DNA of 64,000 bases, from assembly GCA_965216135.1 (NCBI GenBank), contig CBDCFL010000024.1:186001-250000 (forward strand). The letters are read 5' to 3'. This stretch comes from CBDCFL01 sp965216135 (GTDB lineage Bacteria; Pseudomonadota; Alphaproteobacteria; Rhodobacterales; Rhodobacteraceae). Made by a program: the position numbers and the translations under genes. This document shows, piece by piece, positions 1 through 8,447 of the stretch. Under the pieces are notes generated by a model. It was given only the letters and a program-made list of their open reading frames with translations. It was not told the DNA's origin and made no database searches. How positions within the stretch are numbered: position 1 is the first letter of the stretch; each line of letters opens with the position of its first letter.

Positions 1-327
1 GACCTCAACCGTCACTTGGCTACCCGGCGCAAACGGATAGCCGCCGGTAAACGATACCTGGCCGTCAACGCCGCCGCTGGGGATATAGCTGACAAACAAC
101 AATATCTCGCCGCGGCGTACCGCCACGACACGCCCGTCGCGGGTGTTGACGCTTTCCTTGAACGTGCTGACCGCCCAGCATGAGGTTGGATCGGACTCAA
201 CGAACACGCTCCAATCCGTTTCGGCCGCAACCCGGTTGGTCGAAGTTTCCTGCGCAACCGCTGCGCCCAAAGTTCCCATTAGTGAAAATGCGGCCAGGCC
301 GCCCGTGATCTTGCCTGTCATGGCCAT
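1..327 (-). CDS. Invasion-associated locus B (IalB)-like secreted protein, 3' end outside window
   Basis: Reading leftwards from an ATG at 327 (an in-frame ATG at 321 is an alternative), the frame stays open to the window edge, so only about 109 N-terminal residues are present. An AGGAGG motif lies 4 bases before the first ATG and 10 before the second. The start encodes a signal peptide ending in an AVAQE cleavage context, followed by a domain with DWSVFVESDPTSCW and RDGRVVAVRRGEI. I associate that pattern with the IalB-like periplasmic family common in Rhodobacteraceae, often beside the asparaginase gene as here. Function in this family is poorly defined, and the C-terminal half cannot be seen. 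Confidence 0.72.
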   Translation of the reverse strand, partial: MAMTGKITGGLAAFSLMGTLGAAVAQETSTNRVAAETDWSVFVESDPTSCWAVSTFKESVNTRDGRVVAVRRGEILLFVSYIPSGGVDGQVSFTGGYPFAPGSQVTVEV

Positions 328-482
328 GCAGCCTCCTGCTTTTTGCCTTAATTTAACCGCGACGGTCGGACCGGTCGCGGTATCTCGTTTCTGCCTCGAC
401 AGCTGTAATCTAACGTGAGAAGGCGAGGTTGTGAAAGGCCCGTCGGCAAAAAATTGCGCCCGGGCAGGCAAAGGGCGGATGA

Positions 483-1481
483 ATGGCCGAGCCGGTAGCA
501 ATGGTTGAGGTCTGGCGCGGCGATTTCATCGAAGCCGTGCACTTTGGCCACGCGGTCGTTTGTGATACATCCGGGCAGATCGTCGCGGCCTGGGGCGATC
601 CTGACAAGCTGATTTTGCCAAGATCCGCTGTCAAAATGATCCAGGCCCTGCCGCTGGTCGAAAGCGGCGCAGCCGATCAGGCCGGTCTGAGCGACGCGCA
701 TTTGGCGTTGGCCTGTGCCAGCCATATCGCCGCGCCGGTTCATACGGACATGGTGACGGTGTGGCTTGACCAACTGGGGTTGGGCGACGACGATCTTGCC
801 TGCGGGCCGCAGATGCCACGAGACCGCGATGTGCGCGATGCCTTGTTCAAGGCAGGCAACCCGGTTTGCCGCATCCATAATAACTGCTCGGACAAACATA
901 CCGGGATGCTGACCCTGGGCCGGCATCTGCGCGCCGATATGGATTACGTGCGGCCCGATCATCCCGTCCAGCTGGCAATTCGAGAGGCGTTCGAGGATGT
1001 CACCGGCGCGCCCAGTCCGGGCTTTGCGATCGACGGCTGCTCGGCACCGAATTTCGCCGCCACGCTCACCGGTCTGGCCCGCGCGATGGCATTTTTTGCA
1101 GGTGCCCGCGAAAATGGCGGCAGACGTGAACAGGCGGCCATTCGTCTGCACCGGGCGATGACTGCGCATCCGCATATGGTCAATGGCGAGGGGCAATCCT
1201 GCACCGAACTGATGCGCGCCGCGGGCGGCAAGGTGGCGGTCAAAGGCGGCGCCGAAGGCTCTTACGCCGCGATCCTGCCCGAGGCGGGCCTGGGCGTCGT
1301 TCTGAAAATCGCCGATGGCGCAAGGCGCGCGCAACAGGCGGCGATGGCAGCACTTCTGGTCCATCTCGGTGCGATTGACCAAGACCATCCCGCCGCAATC
1401 CGCTGGGCGACACCGGTTCAGAAAGACTTTGCCGGGCAAGATGTCGGCCGCCTGCGCCCGGCACCTGGATTTCCGGCCTGA
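483..1481 (+). CDS. L-asparaginase II, ReAV/AnsA type
   Basis: 332 residues, the usual length for the thermolabile asparaginase family typified by Rhizobium etli ReAV, which hydrolyses asparagine to aspartate and ammonia. Visible catalytic signatures are RSAVK with Ser48 and Lys51, ACASH around residues 77-81, NNCSDKH with Cys135 and Lys138, and IDGCSAPN with Cys186. These match the Ser-Lys pair and the metal-binding cysteines of that family. It has no signal peptide, so it should be cytoplasmic. The gene is divergent from the IalB-like gene and convergent with serB. A palindrome follows the stop codon. Confidence 0.9.
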   Translation: MAEPVAMVEVWRGDFIEAVHFGHAVVCDTSGQIVAAWGDPDKLILPRSAVKMIQALPLVESGAADQAGLSDAHLALACASHIAAPVHTDMVTVWLDQLGLGDDDLACGPQMPRDRDVRDALFKAGNPVCRIHNNCSDKHTGMLTLGRHLRADMDYVRPDHPVQLAIREAFEDVTGAPSPGFAIDGCSAPNFAATLTGLARAMAFFAGARENGGRREQAAIRLHRAMTAHPHMVNGEGQSCTELMRAAGGKVAVKGGAEGSYAAILPEAGLGVVLKIADGARRAQQAAMAALLVHLGAIDQDHPAAIRWATPVQKDFAGQDVGRLRPAPGFPA

Positions 1482-1490
1482 CAGGCGCGT

Positions 1491-1511
1491 GTTTCGCATG
1501 CGAAACATTTT
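1491..1511 (+). terminator. Perfect palindrome after the asparaginase gene, weak terminator candidate
   Basis: Ten bases after the asparaginase stop lies GTTTCGCATGCGAAAC (1491-1506), a perfect 16-base palindrome followed by ATTTT. It could form a six-base-pair stem with a CATG loop, or be a protein-binding site. The short T run makes terminator strength doubtful. Confidence 0.35.
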
Positions 1512-1617
1512 CGGCTAAGGCGCTGGTATCGGTCCAAGAATCCCGTTGCGCGCTGGAAAAATCTGCCACCTTATTGAAAAGTAAACGAAAACTGAACCCC
1601 GCGCACGGTACAGCCGG

Positions 1618-2499
1618 TCACGGTTTAAGCGCGAATTCCGCTTTTGAATATCCCTGCAGATACAAAAGCGCGGTCAGATCGCCGTGGTTGATGCGGATGT
1701 CGCACTTAGCCGCCACACTCGGCTTGGCGTGCAGGGCCACTCCGGTGCCCGCCATCGCCAGCATATCCAGATCGTTTGCACCGTCGCCGACGGCAATGAT
1801 CTGATCGTGGCGCAAGCCCAGATGCGTGGATATTTCCCGCAACGCCGATACCTTGGCCGCACGACCCAGGATCGGGCGCCCGACGTCACCTGTCAGAACG
1901 CCATTTTCGCTCATCAAAAAGTTCGCGCGGTTTTCGTCGAACCCCAACCGCGCAGCGATCGGGCCGGTGAACTGAACAAATCCGCCCGACACCAGCGCAC
2001 AATAGGCGCCATGGGAACGCATCGTCGCGACGAGTTCCCGCCCGCCAGGCGCAAGCATGATCCGGCTATCCAGCACCCGGTCGATGGCCGTCGTGGGCAA
2101 ACCGTGCAGTAGCGCCACGCGCTCGAGCAAAGCGGCCTCAAACTGCAATTTGCCATCCATCGCGCGCGCGGTTATCGCTGCGACACGCGCGCCCACGCCA
2201 GCCTCATTGGCAAGCTCGTCGATACACTCCTGCCCGATCATGGTGGAATCCATATCCGCCAGCAGCATCTGCTTTTTGCGGCCCCTGGCCGTTTGCAGGC
2301 TCAGGTCCACCCCACGCTGCTGCAACTCAGCCCAGATATCCCAGAAATTTTCAGGCTTTTCAGCGGTTTCAAACTCTGCCGCCTGATCGGCAGCCAGCCA
2401 GACAACATCGCTCCCGCCCCAGGCATTGCGCAGATTATCGACCAGCGCGGGGTTGAGATCAGGCGCGGTAGGCGCTGTTAACAGAGAGATCGTATACAT
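1618..2499 (-). CDS. serB: Phosphoserine phosphatase
   Basis: 293 residues. It catalyses the last step of serine biosynthesis, phosphoserine to serine. HAD-superfamily motifs appear in order: DMDSTM with nucleophile Asp82 and Asp84, LVSGGF (motif II), a conserved lysine region, and GDGANDLDM (motif III), followed by the typical GVALHAKP. An N-terminal domain of about 75 residues precedes the HAD core, as in other proteobacterial SerB proteins. It is transcribed away from serC, so the three serine genes share a roughly 140-base divergent intergenic region. Confidence 0.95.
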   Translation of the reverse strand: MYTISLLTAPTAPDLNPALVDNLRNAWGGSDVVWLAADQAAEFETAEKPENFWDIWAELQQRGVDLSLQTARGRKKQMLLADMDSTMIGQECIDELANEAGVGARVAAITARAMDGKLQFEAALLERVALLHGLPTTAIDRVLDSRIMLAPGGRELVATMRSHGAYCALVSGGFVQFTGPIAARLGFDENRANFLMSENGVLTGDVGRPILGRAAKVSALREISTHLGLRHDQIIAVGDGANDLDMLAMAGTGVALHAKPSVAAKCDIRINHGDLTALLYLQGYSKAEFALKP

Positions 2500-2579
2500 G
2501 ACCGGGGAATGTCGCCTTTGGCCGATGAACCGGCGCTATAGCGACAATATTGCACTTGTGAAAGCAGTGACGCGCCGGT

Positions 2580-2636
2580 AAGTGCGGCGGCGGGACACCC
2601 CTCCCCAACGAGGGGCAAATATCTGCAAGGATACCA
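2580..2636 (+). promoter_or_regulatory. serC leader hairpin (candidate serC RNA motif)
   Basis: Immediately before serC lies a strong hairpin, CCCCTC (2598-2603), loop CCCAAC, GAGGGG (2610-2615), inside a GC-rich leader. It is followed 10 to 15 bases later by the ribosome binding site AAGGA. Position and shape agree with the serC RNA motif described upstream of serC in alphaproteobacteria. I recognise it by context and hairpin only; no covariance model was run. Confidence 0.45.
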
Positions 2637-2639
2637 CCG

Positions 2640-3791
2640 ATGGCTACCGACACTCCGGCGACGCGGCCGAACAACCCGCGGTTTTCGTCCGGCCCCTGCA
2701 CCAAACCCCCGACATTCACTTTTCACAGCTTGAAGGACGCCGCACTTGGCCGGTCGCATCGGGCGCCGATTAGCAAAGCCAAGCTGAAAGAGGCGATCGA
2801 TAAAACCCGGGATATGCTTGAAGTACCAGTGGATTATCGCATCGCCATCGTTCCCGCATCGGACACCGGGGCTGTCGAAATGGCGATGTGGAACCTGTTG
2901 GGACCACGCCCGGTTGAGGTGCTGGCCTGGGAGAGTTTTGGCGGCGAATGGGTGACCGATGCGGTTGAGCAACTGAAGCTGAAGACGACCGCGCGGGTTG
3001 CTGATTACGGGCAGGTGCCGGACTTTGGCAAGGTCGATTTCGACAACGACGTGGTCTTTACCTGGAACGGCACGGCGGGGGGCGCGCGCGTTCCAGACGC
3101 GTCGGTAATTCCCGTTGACCGCCAAGGACTTACCATATGCGATGCGACATCCGCGGCGTTTGCGATGGCGCTGCCGTGGGAGCGGTTGGATGTCGTTACA
3201 TTCAGCTGGCAAAAGGTCATGGGCGGCGAGGCCGCGCATGGGATGCTGATCCTGTCGCCGCGTGCGGTGGAACGTCTTGAAAACTATACACCTTCCTGGC
3301 CGCTGCCGAAGATATTTCGCCTAACCAAGGGCGGCAAACTGATCGAGGGTATCTTTCAAGGGGCCACGATCAACACGCCGTCGATGATGGCGGTCGAGGA
3401 TTATATTCAGGCCCTGAATTGGGCGATATCAATTGGCGGGTTGCCGGAGTTGTTGGCCCGATCCGAACGGAATTTCGCTGTTATATCAAAGTTTTGCGAC
3501 ACCCACGACTGGATCGCAAATCTTGCCGACGATCCATCCGTCAGGTCAAACACCTCGGTTTGCCTGAAATTCACCGATGCGCGGATTTCTGACCCGGCGG
3601 GTTTTGCCATGTCCTTCGTAAAAAGGTTGGAAGATCAAGGTGTTGCCTATGACATCGGGGCCTATCGCGATGCGCCGCCGGGCTTGCGGATCTGGTGTGG
3701 CGGCACGGTTGAGGCGTCCGATCTGGAGGCGTTGATGCCCTGGCTGGAATGGGCATTCGAGGCTGAAATCGCGGCCCTGAAACGCGACTAA
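2640..3791 (+). CDS. serC: Phosphoserine aminotransferase
   Basis: 383 residues, a PLP-dependent class V aminotransferase converting 3-phosphohydroxypyruvate to phosphoserine. The segment TFSWQKVMGGEAAHG carries the PLP-binding lysine (SWQK), and SDTGAVEMAMWN and WESFGGEWVTD are typical of the longer SerC subtype found in alphaproteobacteria. The ATG at 2640 follows AAGGATACC. serA begins 54 bases downstream, so serC-serA is likely one operon controlled through the leader hairpin. Confidence 0.95.
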   Translation: MATDTPATRPNNPRFSSGPCTKPPTFTFHSLKDAALGRSHRAPISKAKLKEAIDKTRDMLEVPVDYRIAIVPASDTGAVEMAMWNLLGPRPVEVLAWESFGGEWVTDAVEQLKLKTTARVADYGQVPDFGKVDFDNDVVFTWNGTAGGARVPDASVIPVDRQGLTICDATSAAFAMALPWERLDVVTFSWQKVMGGEAAHGMLILSPRAVERLENYTPSWPLPKIFRLTKGGKLIEGIFQGATINTPSMMAVEDYIQALNWAISIGGLPELLARSERNFAVISKFCDTHDWIANLADDPSVRSNTSVCLKFTDARISDPAGFAMSFVKRLEDQGVAYDIGAYRDAPPGLRIWCGGTVEASDLEALMPWLEWAFEAEIAALKRD

Positions 3792-3845
3792 CAAACTGTC
3801 GGATATCGGTCGGACTTCCGTCGGACAACTGAACTGGAGCATCAG

Positions 3846-5444
3846 ATGGCGCCAAAAGTACTGGTCTCGGACAAGTTGAGCGAAACCGCAGTGCAGATCT
3901 TCCGCGATCGCGGCATTGATGTGACCTTTGATCCGGCCATCGGCAAGGACAAGGATCGGCTGCGCGCCGAGATCGGCAAATATGACGGGTTGGCGATCCG
4001 TTCGGCCACCAAGGTGACGGCAAAACTGCTGGAGAGTGCGCCCAATCTGAAGGTCGTCGGACGCGCCGGGATCGGGGTGGATAATATCGAGATACCCGCC
4101 GCATCCAAAAAAGGCGTGATCGTCATGAACACGCCTTTTGGCAATATGATCACCACCGCCGAGCACGCGATCGCGATGATGTTCGCGGTGGCCCGCCAGA
4201 TCCCCGAGGCCAGCGTCAGCACCCATGCCGGTAAATGGGAGAAGAGCCGCTTTATGGGGGTTGAGCTGACCAGCAAGACCCTGGGAGTCATCGGCGCCGG
4301 CAATATCGGCGGTATCGTCTGCGAACGCGCCGTGGCGCTGAAGATGAAGGTCATCGCTTATGACCCATATCTGTCGCCAGAGCGCGCCATCAAACTGGGT
4401 GTGACCAAAGTTGAGTTGGATGAATTGTTCCGGCGGTCGGATTTTATCACTCTGCATGTTCCCGCGACCGATCAGACCCGTGGCATGATCAGCGCCCATG
4501 CAATTGCCAAGATGAAAGACGGGGTGCGCATTATCAATTGCGCGCGCGGCGGGCTGGTCGATGAGGTGGCTTTGGCCGAGGCTCTGCGGGCGGGCAAGGT
4601 TGCCGGTGCGGCGTTCGATGTGTTTGAGACCGAACCGGCCACCAAAAGCCCGCTGTTCAATTTGCCCAACGTCGTGGTCACGCCGCATCTGGGGGCGTCC
4701 ACGACCGAAGCGCAGGAAAATGTCGCCCTGCAAGTGGCCGAGCAGATGTCGGATTACCTACTGACCGGTGCGGTAGCCAATGCGCTGAACATGCCCAATG
4801 TCACCGCCGAGGAGGCCGCTGTGATGGGGCCTTGGCTGCGGCTTGCCGGACATCTTGGCGCTTTCGTCGGACAGCTGACCGACGAGCCGATCCTGGCGAT
4901 CAACATCCTTTACAACGGCGCTGTGACCGAGATGAACACAGCCGCCCTGAACGCGGCGGCGGTCGCGGGGATCATGAAGGCCACCAACCCGGAGTTGAAC
5001 ATGGTCAGCGCGCCGGTTATCGCCAAGGAGCGCGGCGTGAATATCTCGACGACCACCCAGGAAAAATCTGGCGTGTTCGACGCCTATGTCAAGCTGACCG
5101 TTGTGACGGCCGCGCGCGAGCGCTCAATTGCCGGCACCGTTTTCAGCGACGGCAAGCCCAGGTTCATTCAGATCAAAGGCATCAATATAGATGCCGAGAT
5201 CGGGCATCACATGCTTTACACCACCAACAGGGATGTGCCCGGCGTTATCGGCATCTTGGGCCAGACATTGGGTGACAGCGGCGTCAATATCGCCAACTTT
5301 ACGCTGGGGCGCGCGACAAGCGGCGGCGACGCGATTGCGCTGCTATATGTCGATGATCCCATTCCCGGCGCGGTCATTGCGAAACTTCACGCCACGGGGG
5401 TGTTTGATCAGGTTCGGCCGCTGCAATTTGACCTGGGCCAATAG
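3846..5444 (+). CDS. serA: D-3-phosphoglycerate dehydrogenase
   Basis: 532 residues, the long form with N-terminal catalytic/NAD domains, an intervening (ASB) domain and a C-terminal ACT-type domain. It oxidises 3-phosphoglycerate, the committed step to serine. Visible motifs are GRAGIGVDNI, the Rossmann GVIGAGNIGG, INCARGGLVDE and TPHLGASTTEA with the catalytic histidine. The end (GVIGILGQTLGDSGVNIANF) is ACT-like and could bind serine. It is the second gene of the serC-serA operon and converges with the beta-barrel gene with only about 10 bases between stop codons. Confidence 0.96.
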   Translation: MAPKVLVSDKLSETAVQIFRDRGIDVTFDPAIGKDKDRLRAEIGKYDGLAIRSATKVTAKLLESAPNLKVVGRAGIGVDNIEIPAASKKGVIVMNTPFGNMITTAEHAIAMMFAVARQIPEASVSTHAGKWEKSRFMGVELTSKTLGVIGAGNIGGIVCERAVALKMKVIAYDPYLSPERAIKLGVTKVELDELFRRSDFITLHVPATDQTRGMISAHAIAKMKDGVRIINCARGGLVDEVALAEALRAGKVAGAAFDVFETEPATKSPLFNLPNVVVTPHLGASTTEAQENVALQVAEQMSDYLLTGAVANALNMPNVTAEEAAVMGPWLRLAGHLGAFVGQLTDEPILAINILYNGAVTEMNTAALNAAAVAGIMKATNPELNMVSAPVIAKERGVNISTTTQEKSGVFDAYVKLTVVTAARERSIAGTVFSDGKPRFIQIKGINIDAEIGHHMLYTTNRDVPGVIGILGQTLGDSGVNIANFTLGRATSGGDAIALLYVDDPIPGAVIAKLHATGVFDQVRPLQFDLGQ

Positions 5445-5454
5445 GGCCGACGCG

Positions 5455-6831
5455 CTAAAATCCGAACTGGATATTGCGCGTGAGCGTCAGGAAAAGCTCA
5501 TCCGAATTCGCAAGAGGCGAGGTGCTGGATGAATAGAAACTGTGCTGATAGCCGACCGACATGTCCCATTCCGGGGTCAGCATCCGGTCGTAAGAAGCTG
5601 TCAGACTACCCCGGTTTTGCGTTGGCGCAGCGCCGGAACCCGCATCTGAAGAGCGTGTGACATTTACCCCCAGATTGACGCTGGAATTGGCAGTTACATT
5701 TTGAGTGTAGCCAAGATTTATGCGCGACAACAGCACGTCCTGGTCAAAGACGTCGGTGGTCAGCGATTGAGAGAGACTGACGTCGATAGACCCGTCGGCA
5801 AGCTGCTGATTATACGCAGCGTCGCCATATAGCTGCAATCCGGTTCCCGACACGTTGGACGCTGTGACGCTGCCTGAAAGCTGTCCGGCGGGCAGCGGCA
5901 ATGTGCGTCCGATATTGAGCGACGTGATGTTTGGCGGTCCGGTCTGGTCAACCCTGACGCCGGCAAATATGTCGCCGCGCGGGGTTGTCTGGGTTAGTTT
6001 GAGACCAGCATTGACCCCGGTGCGGGTACTGGCCGGGCCACCGGCGGCGGTGGTGGTGCGCGACTGTACGCCGAGATCACCTTGCAGGAGCAAGGCGCTG
6101 CGAAGCTCGTGGCTGACCGAAAAGCCCAGATTTGTCGTCTGGGTCGATGTCATCGTCGCATCGGCAGCATTGTAATCAGAAAACGACAGATCGAGCTGGC
6201 CCTGGGTAACGGGCGAAATACGCATCGACAGAGATTTGGCAAGCGTGGTGGTGGTGCTGTCAAACAGCGACGGGTCCGTCGTGCCCGCGTAAACGTTGCG
6301 GTTTTGCGAAAGGTTCACAGATACACCCAGTGGCGCGGTGATGCCGTACTGAAGCCCGACGCTGGCGCGGGTGGTTGTCAGGGTGCCGCTGTCAACAACC
6401 AGAACGACCGCAGCGGTCGGGTCACTATCGAAGGAAGAAACGACTTCGCCGCTCCAGTAATTGAAATTCGCGCTCACTGACGCATTCGCCACGTCGCGCA
6501 TATAGGTCAGGTTGAGATTGGGCTGGGTGAAATTGAATGAATTTGCACCGCCGACGTTGACCAGTCGAAGGCTGCCAGCGCCCGAAGCGGTCAGGCTCTG
6601 ATTTCGGGTCTCGGTTGTCAGAGAAAAGGAAAATCGCTCGCTTACCGACAGCTCTGGCACCGGTCCGACGGTCAGCAGGCCTGGATTGGTGTTGTAATCA
6701 ATACGCGACGTTAGATTGACCGTGCCGGTCGTGGGCGATGCGGGCGTTTGCGCAAAGCCTTGACCGCCGCAAAAAGCGACGGCCAGGGTAGCTGCAAATA
6801 TTGTTAGGTTCGCTCTAGGCCCCCGACCCAT
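5455..6831 (-). CDS. EPS-locus outer-membrane beta-barrel protein
   Basis: The start chosen is ATG at 6831, which gives MGRGPRANLTIFAATLAVAF and a signal peptide ending near QGFAQ. An AGGAT motif precedes it, and it lies 7 bases after the stop of the polysaccharide export gene, so the two are translationally close. The open frame extends 17 codons further upstream, but that part overlaps the export gene. The mature part is rich in alternating polar/hydrophobic strands and ends in aromatic Phe, typical of an outer-membrane barrel of roughly 440 residues. Such proteins accompany exosortase/EPS loci and are thought to aid export. It is the only intact gene of the minus-strand EPS arm. Confidence 0.75.
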   Translation of the reverse strand: MGRGPRANLTIFAATLAVAFCGGQGFAQTPASPTTGTVNLTSRIDYNTNPGLLTVGPVPELSVSERFSFSLTTETRNQSLTASGAGSLRLVNVGGANSFNFTQPNLNLTYMRDVANASVSANFNYWSGEVVSSFDSDPTAAVVLVVDSGTLTTTRASVGLQYGITAPLGVSVNLSQNRNVYAGTTDPSLFDSTTTTLAKSLSMRISPVTQGQLDLSFSDYNAADATMTSTQTTNLGFSVSHELRSALLLQGDLGVQSRTTTAAGGPASTRTGVNAGLKLTQTTPRGDIFAGVRVDQTGPPNITSLNIGRTLPLPAGQLSGSVTASNVSGTGLQLYGDAAYNQQLADGSIDVSLSQSLTTDVFDQDVLLSRINLGYTQNVTANSSVNLGVNVTRSSDAGSGAAPTQNRGSLTASYDRMLTPEWDMSVGYQHSFYSSSTSPLANSDELFLTLTRNIQFGF

Positions 6832-7007
6832 ATTGATCCTACTCGAACAAACGCCTTTCAGGAACGACGATAACGTCGCCATCTCTCAAAACAAGCGTAT
6901 TGACCGAAGCGGTGCCGTTTTCAATGGCTTTGTAGTCGAAATTAAAAATTAGCGACTTGCCGCTGCGATTTCGCCGCACCTGGACGCATTTGGTCGCTGC
7001 GAACCTA

Positions 7008-7844
7008 GGGGGTGTTGACGTTCATCGTGTTTGAATGACGATTGCAGCAAGCGAGATGAATGCTTTGAAGCTGTCATCTGTTTTGCAGGAACGCATTGCG
7101 ATCCCTCTGTATTCCTTCAGCTTTCCGAAGAAGTTTTCGACCAGGTGACGCCATTTGTAGGTGTGGCGGTCGAACTCCGCCGGGAAGCGGCGGTTTTATT
7201 TTGGAGGGATTACCGGCTCGATCCCGGCACTGGTCAGCGCTTCGCGCAGCCAGTTCGCGTCGAAGGCACGGTCGGCGAGAAACTGGTCGCAGGTGAGGCC
7301 CTCGATCAGTGCGGCGGTACCCCGCAGGTCATGCGCCTGACCGGGCAGAAGGCGGAAGTCGATCAGATTGCCGAGCGCGTCCGTCAGAGCCATGATCTTT
7401 GTCGTTATCCCGCCGCGAGAGCGTCCGATGGCTTGGCTTTGAGTCCCCCTTTTGCGCCCTGACCGTGTCGGTGGACTTTGACGATACTACCGTCGATCAT
7501 CGTGTATTCGAAGTCTGCATCTTCGGCTAATACCCTGAACATCGATAGAAAGCGTCGGCCCTCACCCACCTTCGGAAGCGCTTGAACACGCTGTTCCAGC
7601 GCCCGAACTCTTCCGGCAGGTCGCGCCAGGGGCATCCGGTCCGCGAGATCCAGAGAACTGCCTCGACAAACCGGCGCGGGTCAGGGCCGGTGCGACCGGG
7701 GTCGCATTCCCGGCCAAGGCAGTGCGGTGCGATGACAGCCCATTGGGCGTCGGTCAGAACTGTGCGGATCAAGGCTGCTCTCCTCTGTTTGCAACCTTGA
7801 ATCAGTCATCAGCCGATTTGGGAATCCCTAAACGTCAACAAGCC
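7008..7844. mobile_element. IS5-family element (IS427-like), 837 bp
   Basis: Ends are inverted repeats GGGGGTGTTGACGTT (left) and GGCTTGTTGACGTT (right, read inwards). The element is flanked by CTA at 7005-7007 and 7845-7847, a three-base target duplication. Length and the two-frame transposase fit the IS427 group of IS5. It sits inside the polysaccharide export gene. Confidence 0.85.
7022..7772 (-). pseudogene. IS5-family transposase, degraded
   Basis: The first ORF (from 7772) encodes the DUF4096-like N-terminus with DAQWAVIAPH and GCPWRDLPEEFG. The DDE catalytic part is in other frames: MIDGSIVKVHRHGQGAK (first Asp), FLADRAFDANWLR (second Asp) and VENFFGKLKEYRGIAMR (Glu). An orfA/orfB frame change is normal in this group, but there is an additional frame change at the GGLK/SQAIGRSRGG junction near 7440 and an in-frame TAA after GIEPVIPPK near 7195. 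The transposase is therefore probably dead. Confidence 0.75.
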
Positions 7845-8447
7845 CTAGTAAAACCACCGCTTTCTGCCAGAAACTGCAGAAGGCTGGTGCCGGCATCGAT
7901 GGTGATCTTGCCTGGCGAGTTGACCTCGCCCATGACGAACACTTCGATGGTCCTGAACGTCGGCACGCCGCCGATATTGGCGAGCGTGTTAACGCTCACC
8001 AGAACATTCGGCGGTGTGGCGAAGTTCGGCGACAGGGCATCGACGATCGCCGCCTGAACGGCGGTGATGGTCTGGCCTCCGGCCTGGATGGTTCCGACCA
8101 GCGGAAACGAGATTGTTCCGTCCGGCAGGACCAGGGTGTTTCGGTTCAACGATACGTCCTCAAGGACTTCGACGGCCAGAACGTCGCCGGGCTGGATCCG
8201 GTAACGATCATGCGCAGTCGCTGCAGCTGCGGTGATGATAAGCAAAACAGCACTCAAAATGGCGCGGATCATGGTGCACTCCCAAATTCAAAAAAGCCGA
8301 TACATCATAAGAAGATAAATCCGTTTCTGGAAGGAATTTGGCGAATGTTATCCACAGGGCAGCGGATTCCGTATCGGATGCGCCACATTTTCGCCATATT
8401 GTTTCTCGAACGGGGCAAATTTGCCACCCGGCGGGCAATATACGCCT

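Larger units (their letters stand above)
6839..8272 (-). pseudogene. Polysaccharide export (Wza-like) protein split by an IS5 element
   Basis: The N-terminal piece (8272 to about 7845) has a signal peptide followed by YRIQPGDVLAVEVLED, the poly_export domain, and then a SLBB-like part up to ESGGFT. The rest (7007 to 6839) continues in frame as RFAATKCVQVRRNRSG and ends VLRDGDVIVVPERRLFE. Removing the IS at 7008-7844 and one copy of the CTA duplication restores an uninterrupted reading frame of about 197 residues. The family forms the outer-membrane or periplasmic polysaccharide channel. GGGAG precedes the ATG at 8272. The insertion must abolish normal export through this protein. Confidence 0.85.

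Noticed and set aside
6831..6882. Upstream ATG at 6882 for the barrel protein
   Set aside because: It would overlap the end of the polysaccharide export gene and place the signal peptide internally; ATG 6831 has a ribosome binding site.
7031..7462. Plus-strand frame within the IS5 element
   Set aside because: Antisense to the transposase catalytic region; the minus-strand frames carry the DDE residues.
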